Part shown: positions 25,301 to 36,884 of the stretch, one piece after another
How positions within the stretch are numbered: the first letter of the stretch is position 1
Layout of the letters: the number at the start of each line of letters is the position of its first letter
NCBI GenBank assembly: GCA_017354895.1
Contig: CP071498.1
Coordinates: 1,426,001-1,490,000, forward strand
DNA: 64,000 bases
Direction of reading: 5' to 3'
DNA from: Podospora comata
Lineage: Eukaryota; Ascomycota; Sordariomycetes; Sordariales; Podosporaceae
Notes under the pieces: generated by a model
Told to the model about the DNA's origin: nothing
Seen by the model: the letters and a program-made list of their open reading frames with translations, nothing else
Databases searched by the model: none
Made by a program: the position numbers and the translations under genes

Positions 25301-25826
25301 GTTTGCCAGCCACGCCTTGCATATCGTACGCGACCCGCTGCATGGCCTTTACCCCAAGGTCAACATTTTTTTGACTCGAGGACCATACTGGAGTCTGGAC
25401 AAGCTGCCTCTGGTGGATGAGATCCTGACCGAGGAGCCCAACGTTGGCGATGCCTTTTATACCCAGATACGTTGGCTGTTGACGTACCTCATCGACGTGT
25501 TACGTTCAGCTTCTGACCTGGAGCTTTACCACAAAAAGCGTAGCCGGGGACCAATCTTGGAGAGAATCCTTGCTCTGGCGGTCAACCCATACATGAGGCT
25601 ACCACTACGCACCCAGGTGTTGAGATTACTCTATCGGGCTAGTAGTATCGAGGGTGGCAGTACTACGCTCACGACGAGATTCAGCGTGATGAACTGGTTG
25701 GAGGAACGACGGTCCGCGTGCGCTGATTCCAGTGAAGCTGCAGTCTACGATGGCCTGCGTCGGAGGATATGGGAGACGTGTGACCAGCAAAGGGTTACAG
25801 AATGGAGTAAGAACGGGCTGCCTTGA
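22362..25826 (+). CDS. URB1: URB1/NPA1, ribosome 60S biogenesis scaffold protein
   Basis: Exons are 22362..22518 and 22579..25826 (intron 60 nt, GCTAAC branch), giving 1134 residues. Urb1/Npa1 is a large helical-repeat nucleolar protein of the earliest pre-60S particle, associated with snoRNAs and helicases. The start MGKRFSYGG leads to a basic RKRAK segment and then LRQLLVFDQDPARSRHGLQS, read across the splice, which is the typical N-terminus. The region to about residue 400 corresponds to the Npa1 N-terminal domain, with the stretch PYMLKELLVGLKNHIIMD. The C-terminal part (about 830-1050, including HKKRSRGPILERILALAVNP) corresponds to the NopRA1 domain. Yeast Urb1 is much longer (about 1764 residues), and the difference appears to lie in the middle and C-terminal repeats. 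DBP10 and SYO1, also 60S factors, lie in the same window. Confidence 0.88.
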
Positions 25827-26962
25827 GCATTTAATTGTATAATTGTAGAGCATGTACGAGACAATACCAAGATACCAAGTCGTTTTGAAGATTACCAGTG
25901 GAAGCTCGAGTACTGTTCTCAAAGGAAGTTGGGGGCCTGTGATTTGTTGAATGAAAGGGTTGTGGCTGCCTTGACAGCTGCAGCAAGGAGTTCCCGTCTT
26001 GGGGACACAAGGACTCCCCCACATTTGCATCATGGTCCCTTTGATGCCTTGCGCGGGAGCTGAAATTGTTGGGCTAGGAATTGATATGACCAAGTGAATG
26101 GTCTTGTGAAAGACATGATTGGTGAGGCAAGTCTACTGCAAGAGAAAGCGAAAGGCAGCTCTTATCGATAAGGATATCTCGCCAGTGAGGTGTTTGATTC
26201 AGGCTTCGAAACAAGAGACAACGACCCCGCCACCTGCTCCCCAGCAACTACTTCCATCTCTGCCATTGCATTGCACCGAAAAATCAAACCCTGCGGACAA
26301 CGGCGGAGTGTGAGTTGAATATCCACATCCACACGTAGTCGGTAGCACTGTCCACCGGGCCACTGCTTGTCGCACCGCCACTGCCTGTTCTACCGTACCT
26401 AGTGCCCAAAAGCCAGTCGCCTGAGACCCTCTCTCCTTCCAGAACGAACCCCGTTTATCATTGATTTGCTCGACCGCACACCCACACCCACACCTCACCC
26501 ACACCACACCGCAGCACACATCCGCAAACAAGAATCTAAGAGCCCAAAATCACCGCGCTTCCACCGACCGTCCTACCTCGACATCACATCCAATCCCCCA
26601 TCCGCCGAACCTCGAGCAACAAGATCCCTTCCCATCGCCCCGTAGACCTGCCTTTTTTGCACCGCTCCACACCTTGTCACCTCGCCCGCAATTCACCTTC
26701 CAACACAGCCGACTCCTGATCAGTCTCGGGTGCTGGGATAACCTCCTCCGGTGAGGACCGCCATCAATCACTGCGCTGCCATCAATCGAGCGCTTGGTTT
26801 CACATTCGATAACTCTCGAGCCTCTATATTCTAACCAAACAAGCGTCAGCCAAATACTCCTCTGCGGACGTCTGGTCGACATCATTCGGCCACGCCTGCC
26901 ACGATCTCCATAGACAGGAGCGCCCAACGACCCTTTCATGGTTGCTGCTTAATTTAACCACG
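25827..26962. promoter_or_regulatory. Spacer and probable long 5' leader upstream of the 4E-T-like gene
   Basis: These 1136 bp follow the URB1 stop and precede the next start on the same strand. From about 26450 the sequence is C/A-rich with CAC repeats and resembles a transcribed fungal 5' leader. No protein gene is supported. Confidence 0.5.
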
Positions 26963-29699
26963 ATGGCTCAAAGATACTCTTACACCGAGGAGCACCTCCT
27001 CTTCTTGCGCCAATCTCCGCTATGTGTCAAGCCACCGGGCCTTCCACCCGCTGAAGAGTGGATGGGGTATGCGACGAAGGCCCAATTTCAGATCATACAT
27101 ACAGGTTTGGCTAACCCCTCTATTTTCTCCAGGCCACCTCCCGAAACATTCCGCAATCAGCCCGGAAAGGTCAACGATGCTCGCAAAGGCGGCGACAGTC
27201 TGTTGCTGGGCCAGGAAAACCGGCGTCCGACGTTGGATCGCAATGCTAGCCGAACTTCAGGATGTATGGGTTACCCCTTCCCCCCCCCCCCCCCAAACTG
27301 CGTTGGAGAGAGTGCATGGCGCCCAACATCAGCCTAACAATTCATCACCAATCTTTGCTAATTCGACAAAAATAGTTGCTGATGACTTGATTCTCGGCCC
27401 CCCGCGCAATGCCTTCGCATCTGCAACCGCAATCCGCGGCGCCCGGAGCGGCGATGCGGATAAAGGATCGAAGGATCTAGACAGACCGGACCGAACCGAT
27501 CGCTTCAACTTCCGTAATCGTACCAACGACGCGGACTCAACCGGTGACCGACTCGGTCGGGATAATCATAATCGAGACGGCAAAGATGGCCGGAACAACA
27601 ATGGTTTCCGGCGACGTGGAGACCAGGACCAGGATACCGAGGGCTGGAGTACCGTGAAGCCTCGCAAGAGCTTCGGCGCCGAAGGAGCCGAACGCTTTCA
27701 GGGACGTATGGGTGGCGCTGGTACCGACCGCTTCCCAGCTCGCGACGACCGCCGGACTAGGGACCGTGAAGACCAGGATGGTGGAAACCGCCGTACCTTC
27801 CGCCCACGTGATCAAGAAGACGAGGACCCCGAAACACCACGGAGGAATGGACTCACCAGAGGCAAGACCGACCCATGGTTCAGCAAGGACAGCGGGACCG
27901 CCACTGCCACCGAGGCCTCGACAGGACAGAAGCATATCGAAAGAAAGAGCTGGAGAGACCGTGCCCCTCCAGAGGAAAGGCCTGCGGAAAGACACAATGA
28001 CCGCCAGGACAGAAACTTTGAAAGGCGCTGGGATCGCCAACAGAAGGTTGAGAACGACCCGGAGTGGATGGCCGAGCCTGCGGAAGAACCTTCTCAGGGC
28101 CGCACCGCGGACGATTTCCGCAAGTTCATGGAAGCTATGAAGAGCGGACCCAAGTCGGATGAGAAGCCCGCTTCGATAGCTCTTGACAAGCCTTCAACTG
28201 ACTCCTTTTTCGAACTGGAGCCCAAGGTGCTCTCAGCACCCGCCGTCGAGAATAGACCCGATAAGTTTTTTGAGGCTTTTGGAGGTACAGGCCTTGATGC
28301 AGGCACGCCCGCTGCCGAAGCCAAGGACGCGGCCAGGCCCAAGGGAGCGAAGCCATCACGGTTCTTGTCATTCCTGGCGCAGCAGGAGAATGGCCAGCCC
28401 AAAGCTGAACCACCCACCCCGGCACCAGCCGCATCTGCTGGCGATGGGAAACCGCCATCGGGCGAGGCCGACAAGCTTGCTTTCCAGCAGCTTATAGAGA
28501 AGCTCCATAGCAGTCGTCTGGGAGGCTCAGGCAGCCCTACCCCAAATGGACCTCCACCCCCTGGCCCTCCCCGAGATGCCCCTGGAGGACTGTATAATTT
28601 GATGCCACAGAAGAGCAATGTGGCATCTCCAGAGCCATTTCAACAGTACGGAAATGACAGGCGTGATGATCCCCGCTTCCGTCCTCCACCACAGCCGTCT
28701 CCTTATGAGATGATGACATCTCGCATGGGTCTGCCGGGTCCATCTCATTCCCCGCCAGTCAGTCGGCCGGAGCATGCCTTACAGGAACTCCTTTCTCAGC
28801 GCCAGAGTCAGTCCAATCCTCGCGGGCCTCAAACACCTGGCGTGGTCAATGAAAATACGGAATTCTTGATGCACCTTATGCAGGGCCACCGGCGCGTTGA
28901 ACCAATGAGGCCTGAGCAACGGCAGCCAGATCAGCATTTGCCCGAACAGCTCCTCGCCCGTATGCAACAACAGCAGCAATCCAGCAAGCAGGGGCCTCTT
29001 CCCGGAATGACAGACCGTGAGCACCTTGAATACCAGCGTGAGAGAAGCGCGTCCCAGCGTCAGCAGCAACTTCGTGGACAGCCGGGACCACAAGGCTTCA
29101 TGGATGAGAGTCAATTCCACCCCGGAGATATGAATGCCCGCCCTCCGCAACAGCCGACACAGATCCTGCAGCGGCCGATGCCTCCTCCTGGTTTGGATCA
29201 CCAAATGCATCCTTTCCATATGGGTGGCCCCTCGGGCGGTGCGGGCCCGGCGCCTCAGATGCAGCCGCAACGGCCAATGATCCCACCTCCCGGGCTGCTC
29301 AACAGCGGTCCTCGGAATGCCAATGTCGGGCCCATGCCCGGAATGCAGTTCCCACCAAACTTCCCGCCCCCACATGGACCCCCAGGTCCCAGCAACTTCC
29401 CATCTGTACCGCTACCTCCACACATTGGCGGCCCCCCTCCTGGACCCCCTGAGGGCATGGCAGGACCTCCCAGGCAGATGCAACCGCCTCCGGGCTTCTT
29501 TGGCGGACCCCCGCCCCCGGGCTTCATGGGACCTCCCGGTATGGGATTCCCAGGCGGTCCCGGCGCGCCGGGCGGACCAGGCCCTGATGGTCTCGGGCCA
29601 AATGTAATGGGCTATGGCGGGCTTCCCAGTCCCTTTGATAGGATGGAGCGGATGGACAGAAGGGGCATGATGCCTCCTCCGGGAAACTTCCGCGGCTAG
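26963..29699 (+). CDS. Low-complexity eIF4E-binding protein, 4E-T-like
   Basis: Exons are 26963..27066, 27133..27263 and 27376..29699 (introns 66 and 112 nt; the second contains a 14-C run), giving 852 residues. The N-terminus contains YTEEHLL (residues 7-13), an exact YxxxxL-hydrophobic eIF4E-binding motif. An Arg/Asp/Gly-rich middle follows, with short conserved-looking islands (DDLILGPPR, DPEWMAEP, TADDFRKFMEAMKS, DSFFELEPK, SRFLSFLAQQEN), then a long Pro/Gln/Met/Gly-rich tail. This order (4E motif, charged linker, SRF-type island, Gln/Pro tail) resembles eIF4E-transporter proteins, which repress translation and build P-bodies. The assignment is by motif and layout and is not a full-length match. 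The frame continues for 42 codons after the TAG stop (see findings). Confidence 0.65.
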
Positions 29700-29828
29700 A
29701 GGAATGACCGTGAAGGAAATCCGGACCAGCGCGTGCAAATGGCCTTGGAGCATATTATGCAGGTGCGGGAACACGAGGAACGAGTTCGTGAAGAGCACAA
29801 AAGGGATCATGGGCAGCCTCATCTTTAG
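29700..29828 (+). other. In-frame open extension after the TAG of the 4E-T-like gene
   Basis: Directly after TAG 29697-29699, the same frame stays open for 42 codons to a second TAG at 29826-29828. The encoded stretch is strongly charged and helix-like, with QRVQMALEHIMQVREHEERV at its centre, unlike a random 3' UTR. It could be reached by read-through, by an optional in-phase 96-nt intron (29604..29699, GTAATG...CTAG), or it may be the remains of a longer protein cut by a recent CAG to TAG change. None of these is proven. Confidence 0.4.
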
Positions 29829-31711
29829 CAAGCCTTCCGAGGCTCTAAAACAACGGAGGTTAGCCTGAAGAAAGCAGAGACAGTTAGGGGCGTTAGATGA
29901 CGATGTCACGAATTGGAAGGAGGTGACGCGTATCTTGACCGCCCACGTCTACAAGCGTGCTGCCTACCTCGACGAACAGCTGGCGACTGGTATAAGATGG
30001 GTTCTCTTTTAATTGTGTACGGGCATGGCCTACTCCCAAGAAAAGCGGGCAATTTTGGAACAGTGGACGGTGGTGGTGGCATAGTTCTTAAGAAAAAGGT
30101 TTTGTCGATAATGGCATAAAATCAGGGGTAGGGACGGAAGGAGTGTCTGGTGGTGATTTTACCTAGGCAAGGAATGAGATGATAGGAGTATGGGACAGAG
30201 GTTGGTGAACGATTAACCACTGATCTGTGGTGATTTTTGGGCCTCTTTTCTTTCTTTGTGAAGTCTAGTACTACTACGTTTTCTGTTTGGTGTGGATATT
30301 GTCTGAACGGTGTGCTGTGTGGTTTAGCAGTATGTAGTAGTTGTTTGATTGGTACCTCCTACTTTGAGATAGCTCGAGGCTAAGGGAAGCGAGGGGGGGG
30401 TTGAAAGTGTAGGGTTATGTTTTCTGTGAGGGGGTTTAAAAGGTGAAGGGCGAGCAAGGAGGAGCGTTGAAATGATGAACTAGCAGCGTTGCTGTTGTGA
30501 CTTGTGTTGCTGAGGGGGGAATCAAGCGAATAATGAAAAAGAATTTACAGTGAGCCGGGGAGCATTGTGAAATCTTTGCGGCATAGTGATATGGAACCTG
30601 TGTTGTTGCTTTTTCCCTAAGGCACTTTTATAAAGAAGACTACAAAATGAAGCGAGAAGTACAAAAGAGAAGTGTGCTGTTGTGAGGAAACAGCAGCATG
30701 GAAAAATGATAATGGTTTTGATTTCGTCCAGGCTCGAACTGGAGACCTTCAGTGTGTTAGACTGACGTGATAACCAACTACACCACGAAACCACTGGTTG
30801 CTGTCATAAATAAGTGGTGGAAGATTGGTACATGTGGAGAAGGTTGCGGTGGGGGCGTGATGGGTGGAGAAAAGTGGGAGGCGATGAGACAATGGATAAA
30901 GAAATCCGGGGATGTTCGTGGGAGGTGTTTGAAGAAGTAGCCTTGGGCTGTTGGAAAGATTCAAGTCCAGAGAGAAGGTGCTGGTCTCTTTTGGGTGGCT
31001 ATTGGGCATCTTGAGGGTCTTGCCGTTGATGAGGCAAGCGGCAAAGCGGCAAATGACCTGTGGCACCATGGAGCTCTTCACTCAAGACGCCGTCTCAAAT
31101 GTGATCACGATGCAGTCAACTGCAATAAACATCATGCCATGGGAGAATTGAACAAGTCAAAGAAATAGAAATCCCCAGAATCCCCAGCTCGGGATGGCGG
31201 AAAGGCGTGTAAGTGGCCGGCCGGTCTCGGCAATTGGGGCCCCGGCCCAAGCAATCGCCAATCAGTGAGCTGGTCCCGCGCCTGGGCGACATCGCGCCTG
31301 TTGCCTCGGCATGTGCTTGCTGGGTTCGCCGACACCAACCACTCGCAATCGACTTGTCGAACGCCTCTGCTTTCTCTGCGGTTCTACGACTGCAACATTA
31401 AAGAACCAGGGCGAGTTTCTGGTATATTTTCAACAAACCTCTCCGCTGCAGTGTTTAACTGTCGGGCTTTGAGTGGCAGATGGTGATAGCAACGTCATCA
31501 ATCGTCGATTCAACGCATCACTAAAGAAACAAATAACACCCATTGACCTAGCAACCCAAACGACAAAGACATCATTGAATAAACGTTTATTTCCAACGAA
31601 CCCGATTCAGTATAATATCTCCTTTCGCATGCCGCGATTTCCGAACCAACAACCTCTTCTCTACCGATAAACAACAACAAAACCTTACCGGGCTCCCATC
31701 AACAACAAACC
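29829..31711. other. Spacer between the 4E-T-like gene and peroxisomal Lon, with a tRNA gene
   Basis: Apart from the tRNA-Val gene at 30719-30792, no gene is seen. The T/G-rich first kilobase is probably 3' UTR. The last 300 bp, A/C-rich before 31712, look like the leader of the Lon gene. Confidence 0.55.
30719..30792 (-). tRNA. tRNA-Val(AAC)
   Basis: The minus strand folds into a complete 74-nt cloverleaf without intron or encoded CCA. The seven-pair acceptor stem is GGTTTCG with CGAAATC (one G-T pair), the discriminator is A, the anticodon stem TCAGT/ACTGA is perfect and the loop is CTAACAC, giving anticodon AAC (valine). The T arm contains the canonical TTCGAGC loop between CCAG and CTGG. 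A TTTTT tract about 13 nt downstream on the minus strand (plus 30702-30706) would terminate RNA polymerase III. Confidence 0.95.
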
Positions 31712-34674
31712 ATGCCCCGCCCAACCCAAACCATAACCCTCCCCATCCTCCCCCTCCCCCCAGGCGCGGTTCTTCTCCCGGGAGTAATCCAACGAATCTC
31801 CGTCTCCTCCCTCCGCCCCGACGTCGCCTCCCTCCTCGCAGCAGTCTACACCCGCGCCGCGGCCGCCTCCACCTCGTCCAGCAAATCCGGCCCCAGCGGA
31901 AGAATAGACACCATCCCCATCGCCTGCCTCCCCCTGGCCTCCCCCCTGATCAACTACAAGGGTCAACAGCTCCTCCTCCAGAAAGAAGACTCTCCATCTA
32001 CACCACCCCCGAAAATCGACCCCTCCAAAGCCACCAAGAACGACCTCTTCCCCTACGGCGTCGACGCCAAAATCACGGGTATCGAAGGTCGTGGAACGGG
32101 GGAGTTTACCCTCCTAGTCGAGGGCATCTGCCGCGTAAAGCTAGAAAAAGCATGGACCAACACCGAAAGAGGCTTTCTCGAGGGCAGGGTAATCGACCTC
32201 GTCGATGATGCAACCGAGCTTGAAAAGGGCGGGGTGGTGCTCCAGGAATTGTTTAACCACCTCAAAATGCTGAGTCGGGAGTTGGTTGCGATTCTTAGGT
32301 TGACTGCCATGTTGCCGAGATCTGGTCAGCAGGGTTTGTCGCCTTTGTTGGCTAGGAGACTGGATCTCTTTATTACACGGCAGAAGCAGCCGGGGGCGTT
32401 GGCGGACTTTATGGCGAATATTGTGGAGGCTAGTTATGAGGAGAAGTTGATGGTGCTGGCGGCGGTGGAGGTGAAGGTGAGGGTGCAGAGGGTGATTGAT
32501 TTGTTGGATAGGCAGGTGAATGGGTTGAAGAGGGGGATTAAAATTACGGCTATTAGCACGACGGGGAGTGGGATGTTTCCGTTTTTGGATAAGGGGAAGG
32601 AGGAGGAGGAGAGGGAGAGGTTTAGGAGGGGGGGGACGATTGTGCCGGTTAAGGGGGGGTTGCCTGGGGTGGGGGGGTTGCCGGGAATGTTTTCGGGGGG
32701 GCAGCAGCCAAAGGGGATGATTGGAGGAGGGGGGCAGGATGGGGAGGATCAGGAACCGAATGAGATTGAGGAGTTGGCCAAGAGGCTGGAGGCTGCGAAG
32801 CTTTCGCCTGAGGCGGCCAAGGTGGCGGAGAGGGAATTGAAGAGGCTGAAAAAGATCCATCCCGCGCAGGCTGAGTATGCTGTTACGAGGACATATCTGG
32901 AGACGCTGGCGGAGATTCCGTGGACGGTTACGACTGATGATCGGCTGGGACCGCATACGCTGCCGAGGGCGAGGAAGCAGTTGGATGAGGATCATTATGG
33001 GTTGGAGAAGGTCAAGAAGAGGCTGCTGGAGTACTTGGCGGTGCTGAGGTTGAAGCAGAGTGTGAATGAGGAGGTTGACAAGGAGATCAAGAAGGTGGAG
33101 GAGGAGCTTGGCGCCGCTAGTGCCCACAGTGACACGAAGGAGGCGGAGGAAGCGGCCGAGAAGGCTGCTGATGCAACTACTGCCCTGGAGGAGAAGATCA
33201 AGGCTAATAGTGCCAAGGTTGAGATTCTTCGCAGCAAGAGAATGGTTGATAAGTCCCCCATTCTTTTGCTTGTCGGCCCCCCAGGTGTAGGCAAGACCTC
33301 CCTTGCCCGCTCCGTCGCTACAGCCCTCGGCCGCAAATTCCACCGCATCTCCCTCGGCGGCGTCCGCGATGAGGCGGAAATCCGCGGCCACAGAAGAACC
33401 TACGTCGCAGCCATGCCAGGTCTTATAGTGCAGGGCCTCAAGAAAGTCGGCGTGGCGAACCCAGTCGTCCTGCTCGACGAAATCGACAAGATTGGCGGCT
33501 CCAACCACCACGGCGACCCCTCTGCTGCCATGCTGGAAGTTCTCGACCCGGAGCAGAACCACAACTTTGTCGATCACTACATCAACATCCCTATTGACTT
33601 GAGCAAGGTCATGTTCATTGCCACAGCCAACAGCCTGGATACCATCCCGGCGCCGCTGCTGGACAGGATGGAGACGATTTACATTCCGGGGTACACCACG
33701 TTGGAGAAGAGGCATATTGCCATGCAGCATTTGGTACCGAAGCAGATTAGGGTCAACGGGTTGAGGGAGGAGCAGGTTGTTTTTACGGAGGAGGTGGTGG
33801 GGAGGATCATTGAGAGTTATACACGGGAGGCGGGGGTCAGAAATCTGGAAAGGGAGATTGGGTCGGTGTTGAGGGGGAAGGCAGTTGAGTACGCGGATGC
33901 GAAGGATGCGGGACACCCGGAGAAGTACAATCCTGTGCTGACGGTGGATGATCTTGAGCGATTCCTCGGCATTGAGAAGTTTGAGGAGGAGATTGCGGAG
34001 AAGACGAGCAGGCCGGGGATTGTCACGGGCTTAGTGGCGTATAGCTCGGGAGGAAATGGGAGCATCCTGTTTATCGAGGTGGCGGACATGCCGGGCAGTG
34101 GAAGGTTGCAGCTCACGGGTAAACTGGGGGATGTGCTGAAGGAGAGTGTGGAGGTGGCGCTTACGTGGGTGAAGGCGAATGCGTACGAGCTTGGGCTGAC
34201 GCAGAACCCGGGGGAGGATATCATGAAGGGGAGGAGCATTCATGTGCATTGTCCTAGTGGAAGTATTCCCAAGGATGGACCGAGCAGTGGGATTGCGCAG
34301 GCGGTGGCGATGGTTAGTTTGTTTAGTGGGAAGGCGGTGCCGCCTACTATGGCCATGACGGTATGTCTTTTCTTCTCTCATCTACTCTACGCAAGATGCT
34401 AACTTTCTCTGTCAAGGGCGAAATCTCCCTCCGTGGCCGCGTCACTGCCGTCGGTGGCATCAAGGAGAAACTTATTGGTGCGTTGAGGGCGGGAGTCAAG
34501 ACTGTGTTGCTACCTGCGCAGAACAGGAAGGATGTGAAGGACTTGCCGCAGGAGGTGAAGGATGGGTTGGAGATTTTGCATGTGGAGCATATCTGGGAGG
34601 CGATACGGTTTGTCTGGCCTGATGCGGAGTGGCCGGTGGATAGGAAGGGTGTTGCTGTTCAGAGTCGGTTGTAA
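31712..34674 (+). CDS. Lon protease homolog 2, peroxisomal
   Basis: Exons are 31712..34360 and 34417..34674 (intron 56 nt, GCTAAC branch), giving 968 residues. This is an ATP-dependent serine protease that removes misfolded or oxidised matrix proteins. The N-terminal Lon substrate-binding domain (about 8-280) is followed by an AAA+ module with Walker A GPPGVGKT (522-529) and Walker B LLDEIDK (D589, E590). The protease domain has the Ser-Lys dyad: S858 in [10 protein letters not shown] and K899 in GGIKEKLIG. The protein ends SRL, a type 1 peroxisomal targeting signal, and there is no mitochondrial presequence, which separates it from mitochondrial Pim1. A Gly-rich insert (about 305-350, from a G-run-rich part of the gene) lies between the N domain and the ATPase. 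The intron sits just before GEISLRGRV. Confidence 0.95.
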
Positions 34675-35248
34675 GAAAGGGGTGGTCATGATGATGGATG
34701 ATGAGGCATGGCTATTATGGGTACATATGTGAGCGGAGTTTGTTTTTGTTTTGCTTTTGAGGGGAAAGGGGGAAGAGTAAGATAGCGTGTATTGGTATTG
34801 TAATTGAGATATTTTTCATGGTTTTTATCACGAGGAGTTTCGAGGGCGTCAATGAGTGGAGATTATGATCATAGGTTGTGAGGTTCATTGATTATTGTCC
34901 ACTTTTGATATCAGGTTAAATGTTCTCATCACCAACCAGAGGTCGTAAAATTCCTGGTTATGTATGGCCTACGATCAGGGGGCCAGATTCAGGGGTAGGG
35001 TTGATTTAGACTAAAACAACAACAAACAGTTGGTTTCTTGAACCTCTCCCTCCCTCCACTTTCCAACGTGACATGGAACTGCTGCAGAAGACATGTGTGT
35101 ACGTACCTACCTACCTTGACCTACATATGCATTACGCATCCTGTGGCGGCGTCGCATGCAATGCAATGTAATGTAATGTGGATGTATGGTACTAGGTTAC
35201 TAGTTACTTAACTTTTTTGCTGCGGTATTATGTAGTGCAGACTGACAC

Positions 35249-35331
<83 letters not shown>

Positions 35332-36884
35332 GCACACACACACGCACACGCACACACACACACGGAGGAAGCGGCGGAAGAAGAAGCAAGCTGAACTTGC
35401 TAGGGGGAAGGTTAAGAGGAAGGGTGGTACTGCATTTTTTGCATGGATGGTATTTTGTTACACTGCTTGGGAGGTACCCTTGTTTTTTTCTCTCTGGACT
35501 TTTGGCATCCTGCTGGGCTGTGTGGTGATGTATAATTATAATACTATTTGGGGCACTCCCTGATGGTTGTTGTAGCGTGGGTTTTGGTTTCGAGGTTTGA
35601 TGGTTAAGATTGGTATTTTAATAGCTCTGTTGATGTGAGATTCAGTGGGTGCAATACAAAGTCATGAAACGAAGGGAGCACGGAAACACGCGGATGGTCT
35701 GTGTACGATATATTAAATTCTTTTTTTTTGTGTATGTGTGTGTGTGCATGTTGGTTTTGTTACTTGCTTACCCAAGGTTGCAAAGGGTTACGGTTACCGG
35801 AAAAATGTCTCAGTTGTTGGTGCCAATGAAGGGGGAGGGACTTAGGGGTGGTTGGGGTGATGTGGTGTGATGACGAGGTTATGCTGTGGCGAGGCGGTGT
35901 ATTGTAGTTAGGTAGCTGATTGTCAATATGTCAGTTTTGGGGATTGTTGGGGTTTTGGAAAGAGTGAGTATCTGTGTCTGGTTGAGGGTTGTGAGGCAAG
36001 TTTCCTTATCCTTTGATGGGTTTGATAGTGCTGCTTAGATGGTAAAAATTGATTTGGATAGGGGCGTATGGGGATCGGTTTTGTATAGTGCAATGAGTGT
36101 TTTTGAACTACTTGTTTGCCTACACGAGGAAGTGTTTCAGAGTTCCACGTTGACAATGCATCATCTTCATGTGTCTATTTTGTCTGTTGACATGCTGTAT
36201 TATCTGGTGCTTTGGTACCTATAACGCTTACAAGTAAAGCTTGTTGCCCTGGCGACTAACACAACTAACACTGGAATGTTGGTGCTTGAGCAACTCCCTT
36301 CTTACCCCTGAATTAACCCATGAGATCTCCAGGCCACTTTATTTGAGACCTGGGAATAGACAAAAGAAGTAGATCGCTCCGGGATGTCAGGTAGGGCTCT
36401 TACAGGTGCCTACAAGGCACGATCTTTCTTATCATGCGGTGATCACGGCCGTTGGCTCTGTAACTCATGGATACCAGGATGGGGGCTACATGTCAATTTC
36501 AGCGTTGTATACACGTTCTTTCTGCAAGCTTATGCCGTGCCATCATTGAACCACATCTCCCATCTGATCTGCGCAGTAAGCCGCCGTCGATAACACTGGG
36601 AGAGCAAGACATCTTCGGAAGGGTACTGGAGAAAAGAAAAGTGAATCTATGTGGAAGGGTGGTACAAGACATGGAGAGGGGTATTTATCTCCTTCTTTCT
36701 GCGATCTGCCGAAGCCTTTTCCTTCTCTTACTGCTTCGATTGAGGGAGAGGGACTTTGTTGCTGGAGGAATTGTGGAACACCGTTTCCAACTAGGTTAGG
36801 CGATACAAAGTGGTTGGTAGTTGGCTAGTATCATTGGGTTGTGGCTTCGTTGTCTTTTTGACATTACTATCGTTACCTACATCG
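34675..36884. other. Gene-free stretch after peroxisomal Lon, with a long CA repeat
   Basis: No coding gene is supported. T/G-rich sequence follows the Lon stop and is probably 3' UTR. A (CA)n tract lies at 35245-35363. Other open frames here are short and without family features. Confidence 0.6.
35245..35363. repeat. (CA)n microsatellite
   Basis: About 119 bp of nearly pure CA dinucleotides, with scattered CG interruptions (CACG units) in the last third and one AAA interruption. This is the longest simple repeat in the window. An apparent Thr-His reading frame across it is an artefact. Confidence 0.95.

Noticed and set aside
32141-33916. 591-codon minus-strand frame
   Set aside because: Antisense shadow of the peroxisomal Lon gene, which has all catalytic motifs on the plus strand.
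35217-35528. 103-codon frame with a Thr-His repeat
   Set aside because: Artefact of the (CA)n microsatellite.
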